NCBI RefSeq assembly: GCF_900659615.1
Contig: NZ_CAACUY010000016.1
Location: 27,274-91,273 of the forward strand
Direction of reading: 5' to 3'
Length of the DNA stretch: 64,000 nt
Source: Actinomadura fibrosa
GTDB lineage: Bacteria; Actinomycetota; Actinomycetes; Streptosporangiales; Streptosporangiaceae
Shown: piece after piece, positions 1 through 8,763 of the stretch
Numbering within the stretch: the stretch's first letter is position 1
Layout: the number at the start of each line of letters is the position of its first letter
Translations under genes and position numbers: made by a program
Notes under the pieces: model-generated
Seen by the model: the letters and a program-made list of their open reading frames with translations, nothing else
The model's database searches: none
What the model was told of the DNA's origin: nothing

Positions 1-263
1 CTTTCGTCGCTCCGCACGTAGATCACCGACCGCACCACGTGTGACGGCTGGGCACGCGCCGCTGCCAGGGCAGCGAGCGCGTTCGCGATCACCTGGTCGA
101 CCTGCTTTTCGAGGGAACCGGCACCGACGAGGTCACCGTTCCGATCAAGCGGGCACTGTCCCGCCAGGTAGGCCGTACGCCCCGCCTCCACCACCGTGAT
201 GTGGTGATAGCCGGGCGTCTCATGCAGCGGCTCGGGATTGATGCGAGTGATCCTCTCAGCCAT
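1..263 (-). CDS. RidA (YjgF/YER057c/UK114) family protein, cut by the window edge
   Basis: About 87 codons are visible; the C-terminus lies outside the window. The start at 263 gives a protein opening MAERITRINPEPLHETPGYH. The RidA landmarks follow in order: a strand containing AYLAGQCPLDRNGDLV, a helix with QVDQVIANALAALAAA, and a final VVRSVIYVRSD segment whose Arg corresponds to the conserved substrate-binding arginine. RidA proteins form cytosolic trimers that hydrolyse reactive enamine/imine intermediates such as 2-aminoacrylate; some family members have specialised roles in catabolic pathways. Which applies cannot be told because the partner genes lie off the left edge. The family call is firm, the exact role open. 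Confidence 0.8.
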   Translation of the reverse strand, partial: MAERITRINPEPLHETPGYHHITVVEAGRTAYLAGQCPLDRNGDLVGAGSLEKQVDQVIANALAALAAARAQPSHVVRSVIYVRSDE

Positions 264-568
264 GGCCGCAAGTCTGACGAACGTGGTGGCAACACGCACC
301 GCGTTTTCCCCTCCGGCAGGCGCACCTCAAGAACCGGAGATCTATGACGCTGCCGACAGGCATCCACTTGACAAACCGCGGGCCGCTCGACAACAAGATC
401 GTGGGCGTGACGATGCGTGTCAACGTCCTGCAAGGAGCGATGGCGCCGGTGAGGTAATTGCCGGAACTGGCCGACGTGCCGCCGGTGGTGGCGGTCCTTG
501 ACCTCGCTCGGCCCGGCACCAGGGCCGTGACCTTGCCCTCTGTCCGGACGCCGGAGGGCCGTCCCGAG
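264..568. other. Intergenic stretch, no supportable gene
   Basis: About 300 bases between the RidA start and the end of the HTH regulator. A 37-codon plus-strand frame beginning near 346 (MTLPTGIHLTNRGPLDNK...) ends at a TAA and matches nothing I recognise. It may be a remnant, but nothing independent supports translation. Confidence 0.4.
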
Positions 569-1420
569 TCAGTTGAAGGTGTTCACTGGCGCGGTGTGGG
601 CGGCGAGCAGTCGCAGGGCCGTCTCGGACGGGGAGCCCGCCTCGACCGTGTGGGCGATGAGGGCCTGGTCGGCGTCGCCGGGCGGGCGCAGCGTCTCGAA
701 GCCGAGGTCGAGGCGGCCGACGACCGGGTGCAGGTAGACGTAGCGGCCGTGGGTCTTGTCCTTGAGGTGGTGCTCGGCCCACACTTCGCGGAACTCGGGG
801 CTGGCGGCCGACAGCTCCTCGATGAGCGCGGACGTCGCCGGGTCGTCGGGGTGCCGGCCCGCGTCGAGTCGCAGGTAGGCGGCCACGTCGCCGGCCTTGC
901 CGCGCCAGTCCTCGTACAGGCTGCGCATGCCCTCGTCCAGGAAGACCAGGCGGGCCAGGTTCCGCTCGCGGGGCGGCAGCGCGCCGAAGTCGGTGATGAG
1001 CGCCGCGGCCAGGTCGTTCCACGCCAGGACGTCGGTGTTGCGGCCGACGATGTAGGCGGGGACATCGCCGGTCGAGTCGAGCAGGCGGCGCAGACCGGGC
1101 CTGACCTGCTGCGGGGCCTCGGCGGCGCCCTCGGGCCAGGGCCGCGCCAGCCGGTAGAGGTGCTGCCGCTCCACCTCGTCCAGACGCAGGGCCCGCGCGA
1201 CCGCGTCCAGAACCGCCTCGGAGAAGTGCAGCGTCCGGCCCTGCTCCAGCCGGACGTAGTGGTCCACGCTCACCCCGGCGAGCTGCGCCAGCTCCTCCCG
1301 GCGCAGCCCCGGGACACGCCTGCGCCCGCCGTAGTCAGGGAGGCCGAGTTCTTTCGGGTTCAAACGGGCCCTGCGTGACCGGAGGAATTCGCCGAGTTCC
1401 GCGCGCCTGTCCAAAGCCAT
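569..1420 (-). CDS. XRE-type HTH regulator with MmyB-like ligand-binding domain
   Basis: 283 residues from the ATG at 1420 (MALDRRAELGEFLRSRRARL). The frame is open further upstream, but that part lacks family similarity and would overlap the neighbouring promoter. Residues 1-85 form a helix-turn-helix of the XRE class (VPGLRREELAQLAGVSVDHY, then RLEQGRTLHFSEAVLDAVAR). The rest, with RNTDVLAWNDLAAALITDF and the HHLKDKTHGRYVYLHPVVG segment, is the PAS-like MmyB ligand-binding domain common in Streptomyces relatives. It is divergent from the aldo/keto reductase with about 100 bp between, the usual arrangement for a local repressor or activator of that gene. The ligand is unknown. Confidence 0.9.
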   Translation of the reverse strand: MALDRRAELGEFLRSRRARLNPKELGLPDYGGRRRVPGLRREELAQLAGVSVDHYVRLEQGRTLHFSEAVLDAVARALRLDEVERQHLYRLARPWPEGAAEAPQQVRPGLRRLLDSTGDVPAYIVGRNTDVLAWNDLAAALITDFGALPPRERNLARLVFLDEGMRSLYEDWRGKAGDVAAYLRLDAGRHPDDPATSALIEELSAASPEFREVWAEHHLKDKTHGRYVYLHPVVGRLDLGFETLRPPGDADQALIAHTVEAGSPSETALRLLAAHTAPVNTFN

Positions 1421-1523
1421 GACTCGATTATCCCGTCCGGCCGGTGGCCTCAGCCTGGTCATGCGGTGCCCAGGCATCGGCCGCCACTGGGGCGGTGCCG
1501 CCGTCCCGGCCAGAGTGACGGCC

Positions 1524-2570
1524 ATGGAGATCACCACCCGCCCTCTGGGCGACACCGGAATGGACATCACCGCCGTCGGCTTCGGCTCCTGGGCGATCTC
1601 GGGATCCGGCTGGCGGTTCGGCTGGGGCCCCACCGACGACGCCGAGTCGGTCGCCACCATCCGGCATGCGATCGCGTCCGGCGTGAACTGGATCGACACC
1701 GCCGCCGTCTACGGCCTCGGGCACTCCGAGGAACTGGTCGGCAGGGCCATCGCCGGGCTGCCCGCCGCCGACCGCCCGCTCGTCTTCACCAAGGCCGGCC
1801 TCGTCTGGGACCCGGACGACCCCGCGGCCGCGCCCCGCCGCATCATGCGGCCCGACAGCGTCCGGCGCGAGATCGAGGACTCGCTGCGCCGCCTGGACGT
1901 CGACCACATCGACCTGTACCAGGTGCACTGGCCCGACACCGGAGAGTCCCTGGAGTACGCCGGCGACGGGTCCGGCGCGGTCTCTCCCAACGCCACGCCG
2001 CTGGAGGAGTACTGGCAGGTCATGGCCGATCTGAAGGCCGAAGGCAAGGTCCGCGCGATCGGCCTGTCGAACCACTCGGTCGCCCAGTTGGAGGCCGCCG
2101 AGAAAGTCGCGCACGTCGACGCGATCCAGCCGGCGTTCTCGGCGATCAACCGGTCCGCCGCCCCCGAGATCGACTGGGCGCGGACGCACGGTACCGGCGT
2201 GATCGTCTACTCGCCGCTACAGTCCGGGCTGCTGACCGGCACGTTCTCCGCCGAGCGCGTCGCGAACCTGCCCGCCGACGACTGGCGGACCGGGCACGCC
2301 GACTTCACCACCGGCCTTCCCGCCAACCTGCGGCTCGCCGAGGCGCTGCGTCCCATCGCCGAACGGCACGGCGCGACCGTGGCCGAGGTCGCGATCGCCT
2401 GGACGCTGGCCTGGCCGGGCGTCACCGGCGCGATCGTCGGCGCCCGCCGCCCCGGCCAGGTCGACGGGTGGCTCGGCGCGGCCTCGGTCGCCCTCACCCC
2501 GGCCGACCTGGAGGAGATCGCGTCCGCCATCACCACCACCGGCGCCGGCACCGGCCCGGCCCGTCCGTGA
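1524..2570 (+). CDS. Aldo/keto reductase
   Basis: 348 residues from the ATG at 1524 (MEITTRPLGDTGMDITAVGF). The frame is open to 1419, but the family begins at MEITTRPLG. The (beta/alpha)8 NADPH-dependent reductase residues are all visible: Asp and Tyr in NWIDTAAVYGLGHSEE, Lys in LVFTKAGL and His in LYQVHWPD. The C-terminal cofactor segment appears as WPGVTGAIVGARRPGQVDGW. The closest relatives in general layout are YajO/Tas-like oxidoreductases of about 330 residues. The physiological carbonyl substrate cannot be read from sequence. It is divergent from the MmyB-type regulator and is followed after 17 bases by a small monooxygenase-fold gene, so the two probably share an mRNA. Confidence 0.9.
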   Translation: MEITTRPLGDTGMDITAVGFGSWAISGSGWRFGWGPTDDAESVATIRHAIASGVNWIDTAAVYGLGHSEELVGRAIAGLPAADRPLVFTKAGLVWDPDDPAAAPRRIMRPDSVRREIEDSLRRLDVDHIDLYQVHWPDTGESLEYAGDGSGAVSPNATPLEEYWQVMADLKAEGKVRAIGLSNHSVAQLEAAEKVAHVDAIQPAFSAINRSAAPEIDWARTHGTGVIVYSPLQSGLLTGTFSAERVANLPADDWRTGHADFTTGLPANLRLAEALRPIAERHGATVAEVAIAWTLAWPGVTGAIVGARRPGQVDGWLGAASVALTPADLEEIASAITTTGAGTGPARP

Positions 2571-2587
2571 CCACCGAAGGAGAAGAG

Positions 2588-2884
2588 GTGGGCCTTACCG
2601 TCATCGCGGAGATGCTCGCGTCCCCCGGCCACGAGGACCGGCTCCGCACCGCCCTCGAAGCGATGATCGAGCCGTCCCTGGACGAGCCCGGCTGCATCGC
2701 CTACCGCCCCTACGTCGATCCCAACCATCCCGGCCGCATGGTGGTCGTCGAGGAGTGGACGGGCCCGGACGCTCTCGACGAGCATTTCGCCACCGACCAC
2801 TTCCACCACGTCGAGAGGGTCCTGGAGATCATCCTGGCCGAGCCGATGACCGTCCGGAAGCTGGTCCGGGCCGCGGCCGCCTGA
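2588..2884 (+). CDS. Antibiotic biosynthesis monooxygenase (ABM)-fold protein
   Basis: 98 residues from a GTG at 2588, preceded by AAGGAG at 2577-2582. An earlier GTG at 2567 overlaps the stop of the reductase gene and is also in frame, but would put the ribosome site inside the gene. The small ferredoxin-like ABM fold is seen in LTVIAEMLASPGHEDRLRTA, ...DEPGCIAYRPYVDPNHPGRM, VVVEEWTGPDALDEHFATDH and the closing HHVERVLEIILAEP. Members act as cofactorless quinol monooxygenases (YgiN type) or simply as dimeric small-molecule binding proteins. Coupling to an aldo/keto reductase suggests a reduce/oxidise pair on an aromatic or quinone-like substrate; that is inference. Confidence 0.8.
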   Translation: MGLTVIAEMLASPGHEDRLRTALEAMIEPSLDEPGCIAYRPYVDPNHPGRMVVVEEWTGPDALDEHFATDHFHHVERVLEIILAEPMTVRKLVRAAAA

Positions 2885-2890
2885 CGAGCG

Positions 2891-2925
2891 GCGGACGGCC
2901 CTCGTCCGACGCGAGGGCCGTCCGC
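2891..2925 (+). terminator. Strong hairpin after the reductase-monooxygenase operon
   Basis: A perfect 14-bp stem (GCGGACGGCCCTCG at 2891-2904 with its complement at 2912-2925) and a 7-base loop begin six bases after the stop codon. There is no T-run, as is common in high-GC actinomycetes. It is the likely end of the transcript. Confidence 0.65.
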
Positions 2926-3145
2926 GGGCCGCAAGGCCGCAAGTCTGGGAGGCTCTCAGGGTGGTGTTCCGTTCGGGCGCCTCGGAACACCACCCAGCCG
3001 GGACGGCCACAGTGTTCCGCAACAGTCGCCACATTCGACCGGTTCGTACGCACCATGGCCGAGGCCAGCGGCATCCGTACCGGCCTGCCCAACCATGGCC
3101 GGACGGCTCGGTCTACGACCAGGATCCTGTCCGCGCAGCGGCCGA

Positions 3146-4774
3146 TCAGCCCTTCAGCGGCGGGGTCGAGGACGGGGCGCGGCGCTTGCCGGTGGCCTGC
3201 TCGTAGTCGTAGCCCATCGCCAGGAGCGTGGGCTCGCTGAACGGCCTACCGAGTAGTTCGACTCCGACGGGCATGCCCTGGGCGGTGAAGCCGGCGGGCA
3301 CCGACAGCGCCGGGTAGCCGCTGTTGGCCGACATCGCGCAGTTGCGGTTGGCGTTGGCGTCCGGGTCTTCGAGAGGCTGGGCCTGCTGGGTGATGGTCGG
3401 GTAGACCACGGCGTCCAGCCGGTACGCGGCGTACAGGTCGCCGAGCATCTTCTGGAACTTCGCCCGGTTCGCCAGCATCGTGGCGTACGACTTGGCCTGC
3501 GGCGTGCCCGCCTTGGGCGTGGTGCCGACGAGCGTCTTCAGGATCGCCAGCACGCTCGGCGTGACCTTCCCGGACGTGACGATGTCGGCCAGCGTCACCT
3601 TGTCGTACGGCGCCTCCTTCGCGGCGAGGCCCTTCGGGAACCTCATCCCGGGCGAGGCGAGGTAGGCGTTCAAGTCACGCTCGAACTCGCCCAGGACGAC
3701 GCTCGCATCGTCCATCGCCGTGAGGAGCCCGGTCTGGGCACCGAGGTCCACGACGGTGGCGCCCTGGCGCCGCATGTCCTGCGCGGCGGCCCGGACGAGG
3801 TCGCTGGTCTGCTTCTGGTCGCCCTTGGCCAGGAACAGCCCGCTCATCACACCGATACGGCGACCGCGCAGCGCCCGGTCGTCGAGGCCGGAGACGTAGC
3901 TGCGCGGCGTCCTCCCCAGCGCCGCCTTGGTGACGGGGTCCTTGGGGTCGTAGCCGACGGTGGCGTCCAGGACGAGTGCGACGTCGCGGACCGACCTGCC
4001 CAGCGGCCCACCGGTGTCCTGGGTCTGCGACATGGGCATGATGCCGTCCCGGCTGGACAGGCCGAGGGTGGGGCGCAGCCCGACCAGGGAGTTGTGCGAG
4101 GACGGGATCCGGATCGACCCGCAGGTGTCGGTCCCCATGCCGATCGGGGCGAAGCCCGCCGCGACCCCGGCGCCCGTGCCACCGCTGGAGCCGCCCGGGT
4201 TGCGGGACTGGTCGTAGGGGTTGCGAGTCTGCCCGCCCAGCGAGCTGATCGTGGTGACGCCGAAGGCGTACTCGTGCAGGTTGGTCTTGCCGAGGATGAT
4301 CGCGCCCGCGTCCCGCAGGCGCTTGACCTGGGTGGCGTCGTCGGGCGTCCGCGTGCCGGCCAGCGCCAGCGAGGCGTTGGTCGTGGGCATGTCGGCGGTG
4401 TCGTAGTTGTCCTTGACCAGGATCGGGACGCCGTGCAGCGGACCGCGGACCCGGCCGCGGCGCCGCTCGGCGTCCAGCCTGACCGCCTCCCGCAACGCCG
4501 CGCCGTTCAGGCTAATCACGGCGTTGACGCCGGGCTGACTCCCGTACGGCCCCTCGTAGGCGGCGATCCGCTTCTCGTACGCGCGGACCAGCTGAGCGGA
4601 AGTGACCTTGCCGGACGCCAGCCACCGGCTCAGGGTCTCGACCCCGGCATCGGTGACGTCCGGAACCCGGGCGGCGTCGGCGGGCGAGGGGAGCAGGGCA
4701 GGGCTCCCCGCGGCCAGCAGGACGCCGATGACCAGTGCCCCGGTACGCCGCCGGGCAGGACGGATGATGCGCAT
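3146..4774 (-). CDS. Secreted amidase (amidase-signature family)
   Basis: 542 residues; the ATG at 4774 is preceded by GAAGGAG. Residues 1-35 are a Sec signal peptide (RR-rich start, ALVIGVLLAAGSPALL, cleavage near ADA-AR). The catalytic triad of amidase-signature enzymes is present: Lys in ILVKDNYDT (K121), the cis-Ser in GGSSGG (S196) and the nucleophile Ser in GTDTCGSIR (S220). The usual DTGGS has Cys in place of one Gly. Length and layout match exported amidases that hydrolyse amide bonds of small molecules or peptides. No neighbour points to a substrate; the gene stands alone on the minus strand. Confidence 0.88.
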   Translation of the reverse strand: MRIIRPARRRTGALVIGVLLAAGSPALLPSPADAARVPDVTDAGVETLSRWLASGKVTSAQLVRAYEKRIAAYEGPYGSQPGVNAVISLNGAALREAVRLDAERRRGRVRGPLHGVPILVKDNYDTADMPTTNASLALAGTRTPDDATQVKRLRDAGAIILGKTNLHEYAFGVTTISSLGGQTRNPYDQSRNPGGSSGGTGAGVAAGFAPIGMGTDTCGSIRIPSSHNSLVGLRPTLGLSSRDGIMPMSQTQDTGGPLGRSVRDVALVLDATVGYDPKDPVTKAALGRTPRSYVSGLDDRALRGRRIGVMSGLFLAKGDQKQTSDLVRAAAQDMRRQGATVVDLGAQTGLLTAMDDASVVLGEFERDLNAYLASPGMRFPKGLAAKEAPYDKVTLADIVTSGKVTPSVLAILKTLVGTTPKAGTPQAKSYATMLANRAKFQKMLGDLYAAYRLDAVVYPTITQQAQPLEDPDANANRNCAMSANSGYPALSVPAGFTAQGMPVGVELLGRPFSEPTLLAMGYDYEQATGKRRAPSSTPPLKG

Positions 4775-5068
4775 GCGTCTCCTTCGTTAGGCCCGCTAAG
4801 GAGATCAGGGAACTGTTGCGCCCGTGTTGCACCGATATGCCAGACGATTTAATGATCATCGCGACGCGGCCGTCCGGGGACGAAGGCATCGCGTCCGCCC
4901 GCCGTACCCTCGCTCGCCGGGAGGAGGCCATCCGCAGCGCCCACAGCCACTCCCCGCGACAGTGCACGGAACTGAACATCTGTGCACTCTGCAGTAACGA
5001 CACACCCGTCCATGCCCCGCATCCTGATCTCACACGGGCCCGAAACCGCAGGTTCAGGGGGCACAAGC

Positions 5069-5587
5069 ATGATGAAGAACTCGTCAAGACATCGACACTT
5101 TCCGCGCGCGTGGACGCGAAAAGCTGGAGCGGCTCTGGCATTGGCAGCCGCGCTCGGATCAGGCAGCGTCATCGTGGCGGATCCGGCCGCGGCCGGCGCG
5201 GACCGCTCAACGGTTCGAGCGCCGATCTGCAACGTGTACAACGGCTTCCGATACCAGGCTCCCGGGCACACGGAAGTGTACGTAGTGATCGACGGCAAGC
5301 TGCACTGGGTCCCCGACGAGATCACTTACCACAATCTGTGGGCGACCTGGGACGGGCTCAGATCCGGCATCCCGAACTGCGAATCCGGGGACCAACTGGC
5401 CTTCGGCGCCTACCTCGCCCGGGAGGTCGAAACAGGCATGGTGTACCTCCTGGGCCGCACCAAGCGCTGGATCCCGAACATGACGATCTTCAACCAGTAC
5501 AGTTTCAACCCGGCCGCGATCAAGGACAGGGGCCGGGACTTCCTCGCGATCTACGACCGAGGCCCCGACATCCCCGCACGTGTCTGA
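5069..5587 (+). CDS. Secreted protein with two KRWIP-like repeats
   Basis: 172 residues from the ATG at 5069 (MMKNSSRHRHFPRAWTRK). An in-frame ATG at 4982 exists but would place a signal peptide far from the N-terminus. A basic start followed by AGAALALAAALGSGSVIVA and cleavage near PAAAGA mark a Sec substrate. The mature part has two versions of a short motif: KLHWVPDEITYHNLWATWDG and KRWIPNMTIFNQYSF. Repeats of this kind (W-[IV]-P followed by a tyrosine- or phenylalanine-rich stretch) occur in many secreted actinobacterial proteins, sometimes attached to enzymes. Function unknown; carbohydrate or surface binding is a guess. Confidence 0.7.
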   Translation: MMKNSSRHRHFPRAWTRKAGAALALAAALGSGSVIVADPAAAGADRSTVRAPICNVYNGFRYQAPGHTEVYVVIDGKLHWVPDEITYHNLWATWDGLRSGIPNCESGDQLAFGAYLAREVETGMVYLLGRTKRWIPNMTIFNQYSFNPAAIKDRGRDFLAIYDRGPDIPARV

Positions 5588-6097
5588 ACCAGGACAGGCT
5601 AACCCGCGCAGCCCAGCCAGGTCTGCGGCCACTCAGCCGCACCGCAGACTTTGCTCCGCCTCCCACCTACAGCATTGGCGCAGCGCACCGACTACGGGAC
5701 CGAAACCCGCGCGCTGGCGCTCGCCGACCCCAACACCATCCAGGCGCGCAACAAATACCCCCGGCAATCGCCCCGACCACGAGTGTTCCTGCGAGCCGCT
5801 CGACCTTCCGGGTGGCACCGAGGAATTCACACCGCCGCTGACCCACAGCGTCCAATATTCACACGAACCGCGACCCCGCATTTCGAGTCCTTAGACCCGC
5901 TAGGGCGTCTCTTCGCTCGTGTGCGAGGCCGATTCCGGCTCAGCGTTTCTTGTGCCAGAGACTGCCCGTTCGCTTAGGACGGCAGTTCTCCGTCGGTAAG
6001 ACGCTCGACCTGATCTCGGACGCGACGCCCCAGCCTGCTCGATCACGACGACACCGCAGGCGTCCAGGCGGCACGGTTGGTGGCCGGCATGTTGCGG
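5588..6097. other. Intergenic stretch, no supportable gene
   Basis: About 510 bases. Several frames are open because of GC content, but none has an initiation site plus recognisable protein features. A plus-strand frame near 5651-5977 contains ALADPNTIQARNKYPRQS and could be the remains of a gene; I cannot name it. Confidence 0.35.
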
Positions 6098-7567
6098 TCA
6101 TGGTGTGCCGGGCGTGCCGGAGGTCTCGGCACGCAGGCGATGGGCCAGCAGCATTCCGCCGGCGGCGAGGAGTCCGGTCAGTACAAAGACGCCGAGCAGC
6201 GTGGTCCGCATCGAGGTGCTGTGGTCCTTGCCGAAGGCGATGGCCGCTCCGCCGAGTCCGGCGATCACGGCCGTGGCGAAGGTCTGGGCGAGTTGCAGGG
6301 CGCCGCTCGCCTCGCCCTGCCGTTCCGCGGGAGTCTGCTGGAGCGTCTGGGTGGTGGAGGCGTTGAACCCGATGCCCATCCCCAGTCCGCCGATCGCCCA
6401 GCCCAGCAGGGCCGTCCACGACGGAAGCACGCTGGACACGGTCGTCACCGCGATCAGCGCGACTCCGGCGGCCAGGACGGCGAAGCCCGCCACCGTGGCG
6501 GCGACGCGCCCCGCGCCGCCGGCGTCCCGTCGCGCCTGTAGTGCCGAACCGGCGACCCAGGTGATCGCTCCGGCCGACAGGCCCAGCCCGGACGCGGTGG
6601 CGTCCATGCCCCGCAGTTCCTGGAGGCCGAGCGGCAGGAAGGCCTCGGTCCCGAAGTAGGCCCCGCACAGCAGGGCGCGGACGGCGACTCCGGCTCCCAG
6701 CCCGCGGCGGGCGGCCAGCGTTCCCGGGGGCGTCACCCAGCGCAGGGCGGGGACCATGATGGCGATGCCGATGGCGGCCAGCGCGACCAGTGCGGCGGCG
6801 TTGGTCAGCAGCAGTGCCTGGAGCAGGACGCCGGTTCCCACGGTCAGCAGCACGGCGCTGCCCAGCGGGCGCTTCCACCACGGCAGCACGGGGCGGGCCG
6901 CCGCGGTGTCATCAGGCCGCCGCAGCGCCCGCAGCGGCGGCAGGGTGAGGACGGCCGCGACGGCGATGATCGGCAGGATGAGCAGGAACACCGACCGCCA
7001 CGTGGTCCGCTCGGCCAGGGTGCCGGTGATGGCCGGGCCGATGAGCGACGGGATGGTCCACGCCGACGACAGGAGGGCGTACATCCGGGCCCGCAGGTGC
7101 TCGGGGTAGGCGAGACCGATCATGGTGTAGGCCATGGCCATCACGGCGCCGACGCCGAGCCCCTGGCCGAAGCGGCCGACGAGGAACAGGGGCCAGGTGG
7201 GGGCGGCGCCGGCTACCGCGCAACCCGCCGCAAGAGTCAGCATGCCCCAGGTCATGGGACGCGGCGGACCGCGCCGGTCAGCGGCCCGACCGGCGACGAC
7301 GGTGCCGATGACGTTGGCCAGCATGAGGGCCGAGAGGCCCCAGCCGTAGGCGCCCAGGCCGTCCAGGTCCTCGGCGATGCCGGGCAGCACGGTCGCCACT
7401 CCGAGGGACTCGAAGGCCACCACGCCGACCGAGAGCAGAACGCCCAGGGTCAGCGCCCGGTAGGTGCCGGCGAACACGCTTCCGGCGGCGGCCGGGGGCG
7501 ACGTCGCGGTGTTGTGGACGGTCTGGTCCGCGGATCGGGCCAATGGATCTTCGGCGCGACGGGACAT
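6098..7567 (-). CDS. MFS drug/metabolite exporter
   Basis: 489 residues from the ATG at 7567, which has GGAGG five bases upstream; the ATG at 7579 overlaps that ribosome site. The protein is a string of hydrophobic helices with major-facilitator signatures: motif A-like GRAADRRGP after the second helix, and PAITGTLAERTTWRSVFLLI at the antiporter motif C/TM5 region. Layout resembles the DHA2/14-helix multidrug-efflux branch. It is divergent from a TetR gene, with a near-perfect palindrome between them, so expression is most likely repressed by that TetR and relieved by the exported compound. Substrate unknown. Confidence 0.88.
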   Translation of the reverse strand: MSRRAEDPLARSADQTVHNTATSPPAAAGSVFAGTYRALTLGVLLSVGVVAFESLGVATVLPGIAEDLDGLGAYGWGLSALMLANVIGTVVAGRAADRRGPPRPMTWGMLTLAAGCAVAGAAPTWPLFLVGRFGQGLGVGAVMAMAYTMIGLAYPEHLRARMYALLSSAWTIPSLIGPAITGTLAERTTWRSVFLLILPIIAVAAVLTLPPLRALRRPDDTAAARPVLPWWKRPLGSAVLLTVGTGVLLQALLLTNAAALVALAAIGIAIMVPALRWVTPPGTLAARRGLGAGVAVRALLCGAYFGTEAFLPLGLQELRGMDATASGLGLSAGAITWVAGSALQARRDAGGAGRVAATVAGFAVLAAGVALIAVTTVSSVLPSWTALLGWAIGGLGMGIGFNASTTQTLQQTPAERQGEASGALQLAQTFATAVIAGLGGAAIAFGKDHSTSMRTTLLGVFVLTGLLAAGGMLLAHRLRAETSGTPGTP

Positions 7568-7582
7568 GACAGCCTCCATTAA

Positions 7583-7607
7583 GTTTCGTTCCGGATCGGA
7601 ACGTAAC
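7583..7607. promoter_or_regulatory. Operator palindrome shared by the MFS and TetR genes
   Basis: A 25-bp imperfect palindrome has 10-bp arms (GTTTCGTTCC and GGAACGTAAC, nine of ten paired) around GGATC. The inner part CGTTCCGGATCGGAACG is perfect. It lies a few bases upstream of the exporter start and covers the -35 area of the TetR promoter, so one bound dimer pair could repress both genes. This is the typical size for a TetR operator. Confidence 0.75.
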
Positions 7608-7616
7608 GGTTATACT
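7588..7616 (+). promoter_or_regulatory. Promoter of the TetR gene, leaderless
   Basis: TATACT at 7611-7616 is a good -10 hexamer only six bases before the ATG at 7623, and no ribosome site is present. Transcription would therefore begin at or next to the start codon. The -35 position (about 7588-7593) lies inside the operator, giving a simple autorepression geometry. Confidence 0.65.
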
Positions 7617-7622
7617 GCTCCC

Positions 7623-8264
7623 ATGGCCCACTCGACAAGCCGGAGCCCGGACAGGGCCGCGTCCTCGGCCGGCGGACGCCCCCGCGACGCTCGAATCGAC
7701 GAGGCGGTCCGGCGCGCGGTCGTCGAGATCCTCAACGAGGTCGGTTACAGCGGCCTGACGATGGAGGCGGCGGCGGCCCGCGCGGGGACGACGAAGCCCG
7801 CCATCCGCCGCCGCTGGCGCTCCCGCCAACAGCTCGTCATCGACGCGCTGGCCTCCACCGTCGGCACCGCGCCGACGCCCGACACCGGCTGCACCCACTG
7901 CGACCTCATCGCCGGGATCAGCACGCTCAGCGAGGCCTTCACCACCGCTATCGGCCGCAAGGCCCTGCCGGCGCTCGTCGCCGACCTCGCGGACGACCCC
8001 GCCCTCGAACGCCACTTCTTCGAGCTGTTCTTCCATCCGCGCCGGGCGACCACCGCGGCGGCGCTCCGCCGCGGTATCGAGCGGGGTGACCTGCGCCCCG
8101 ACGTGGACATCGATCTTCTTCTGGACATGCTCGCCTCGACGACCTACTACCGCGTGCTCTTCGGGCATCTCCCCGTCACCCCCGAGCTCGCCCAGGACGT
8201 CGTGGCCGTGATCATGTCCGGCGTCGCCACCGCCCAGTGGCGTGACAACCACACGACCGGCTGA
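7623..8264 (+). CDS. TetR-family repressor of the divergent MFS exporter
   Basis: 213 residues from the ATG at 7623. Residues 20-70 are the TetR DNA-binding domain: RIDEAVRRAVVEILNEVGYS, then LTMEAAAARAGTTKPAIRRR with WRSRQQLVIDAL. The C-terminal two thirds, with ALPALVADLADDPALERHFF and a last helix pair, match the TetR_C/AcrR type that senses hydrophobic small molecules. Its start lies six bases after its own -10 hexamer, and the operator at 7583-7607 sits between it and the exporter. It is very likely the repressor of both genes. The inducer is unknown. Confidence 0.9.
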   Translation: MAHSTSRSPDRAASSAGGRPRDARIDEAVRRAVVEILNEVGYSGLTMEAAAARAGTTKPAIRRRWRSRQQLVIDALASTVGTAPTPDTGCTHCDLIAGISTLSEAFTTAIGRKALPALVADLADDPALERHFFELFFHPRRATTAAALRRGIERGDLRPDVDIDLLLDMLASTTYYRVLFGHLPVTPELAQDVVAVIMSGVATAQWRDNHTTG

Positions 8265-8763
8265 GCCGGCACGGGCTTCAGGAATCCGCCAGCTGGCAGG
8301 AGCACCGAGGGAGGCGGAGAAGTACGAGGCCTCCTATGGGAGAAAACGCTTCGGACGGCGCGATCGCCCTCACATCGGTCGGCGACCATCGGGCGGAAGG
8401 TCTTCTAGATATCGAGGCTCGCCCGCGTCGCCGATAGCATCCACGGCCTGATCGCCGTCCGCATCTGGACAATTCTTGCGCGGCCTGGACGCCGCTTCCC
8501 TCACAAAGCCCAAAGCAAGCCCGAGTGCTCGAATTAGGCCAACCGTTCCCATGCCGAGGACCTCGTCGAACTCATCGCCGCCCCACAGCACCACGCCGAG
8601 ATCATCTGCGGATGACAACGGCGCAGCCAGGTGATTCATGACACGTTGCGCCGCGGACTCGCGGATAGGAGCGGATTCGCAGTGTCAAGTGTGGCGATTC
8701 GTTGCTCGGCTCAACGATTTCGTCGCCCGGCGCTGATGGCGGTTCTAGTGGGTCATGCCAGGG
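8265..8763. other. Intergenic stretch, possible gene remnant
   Basis: About 500 bases whose codon periodicity is visibly weaker than that of the neighbours. A minus-strand 89-codon frame (8370-8639) and short plus-strand pieces around 8430-8730 (e.g. VWRFVARLNDFVARR) read like protein fragments interrupted by stops. I recognise none and annotate none as a gene. Confidence 0.35.

Noticed and set aside
4831..4859. TTGCAC-17-TAATGA as a plus-strand promoter
   Set aside because: It lies about 210 bases before the nearest plus-strand start and the -10 match is weak; not supported.
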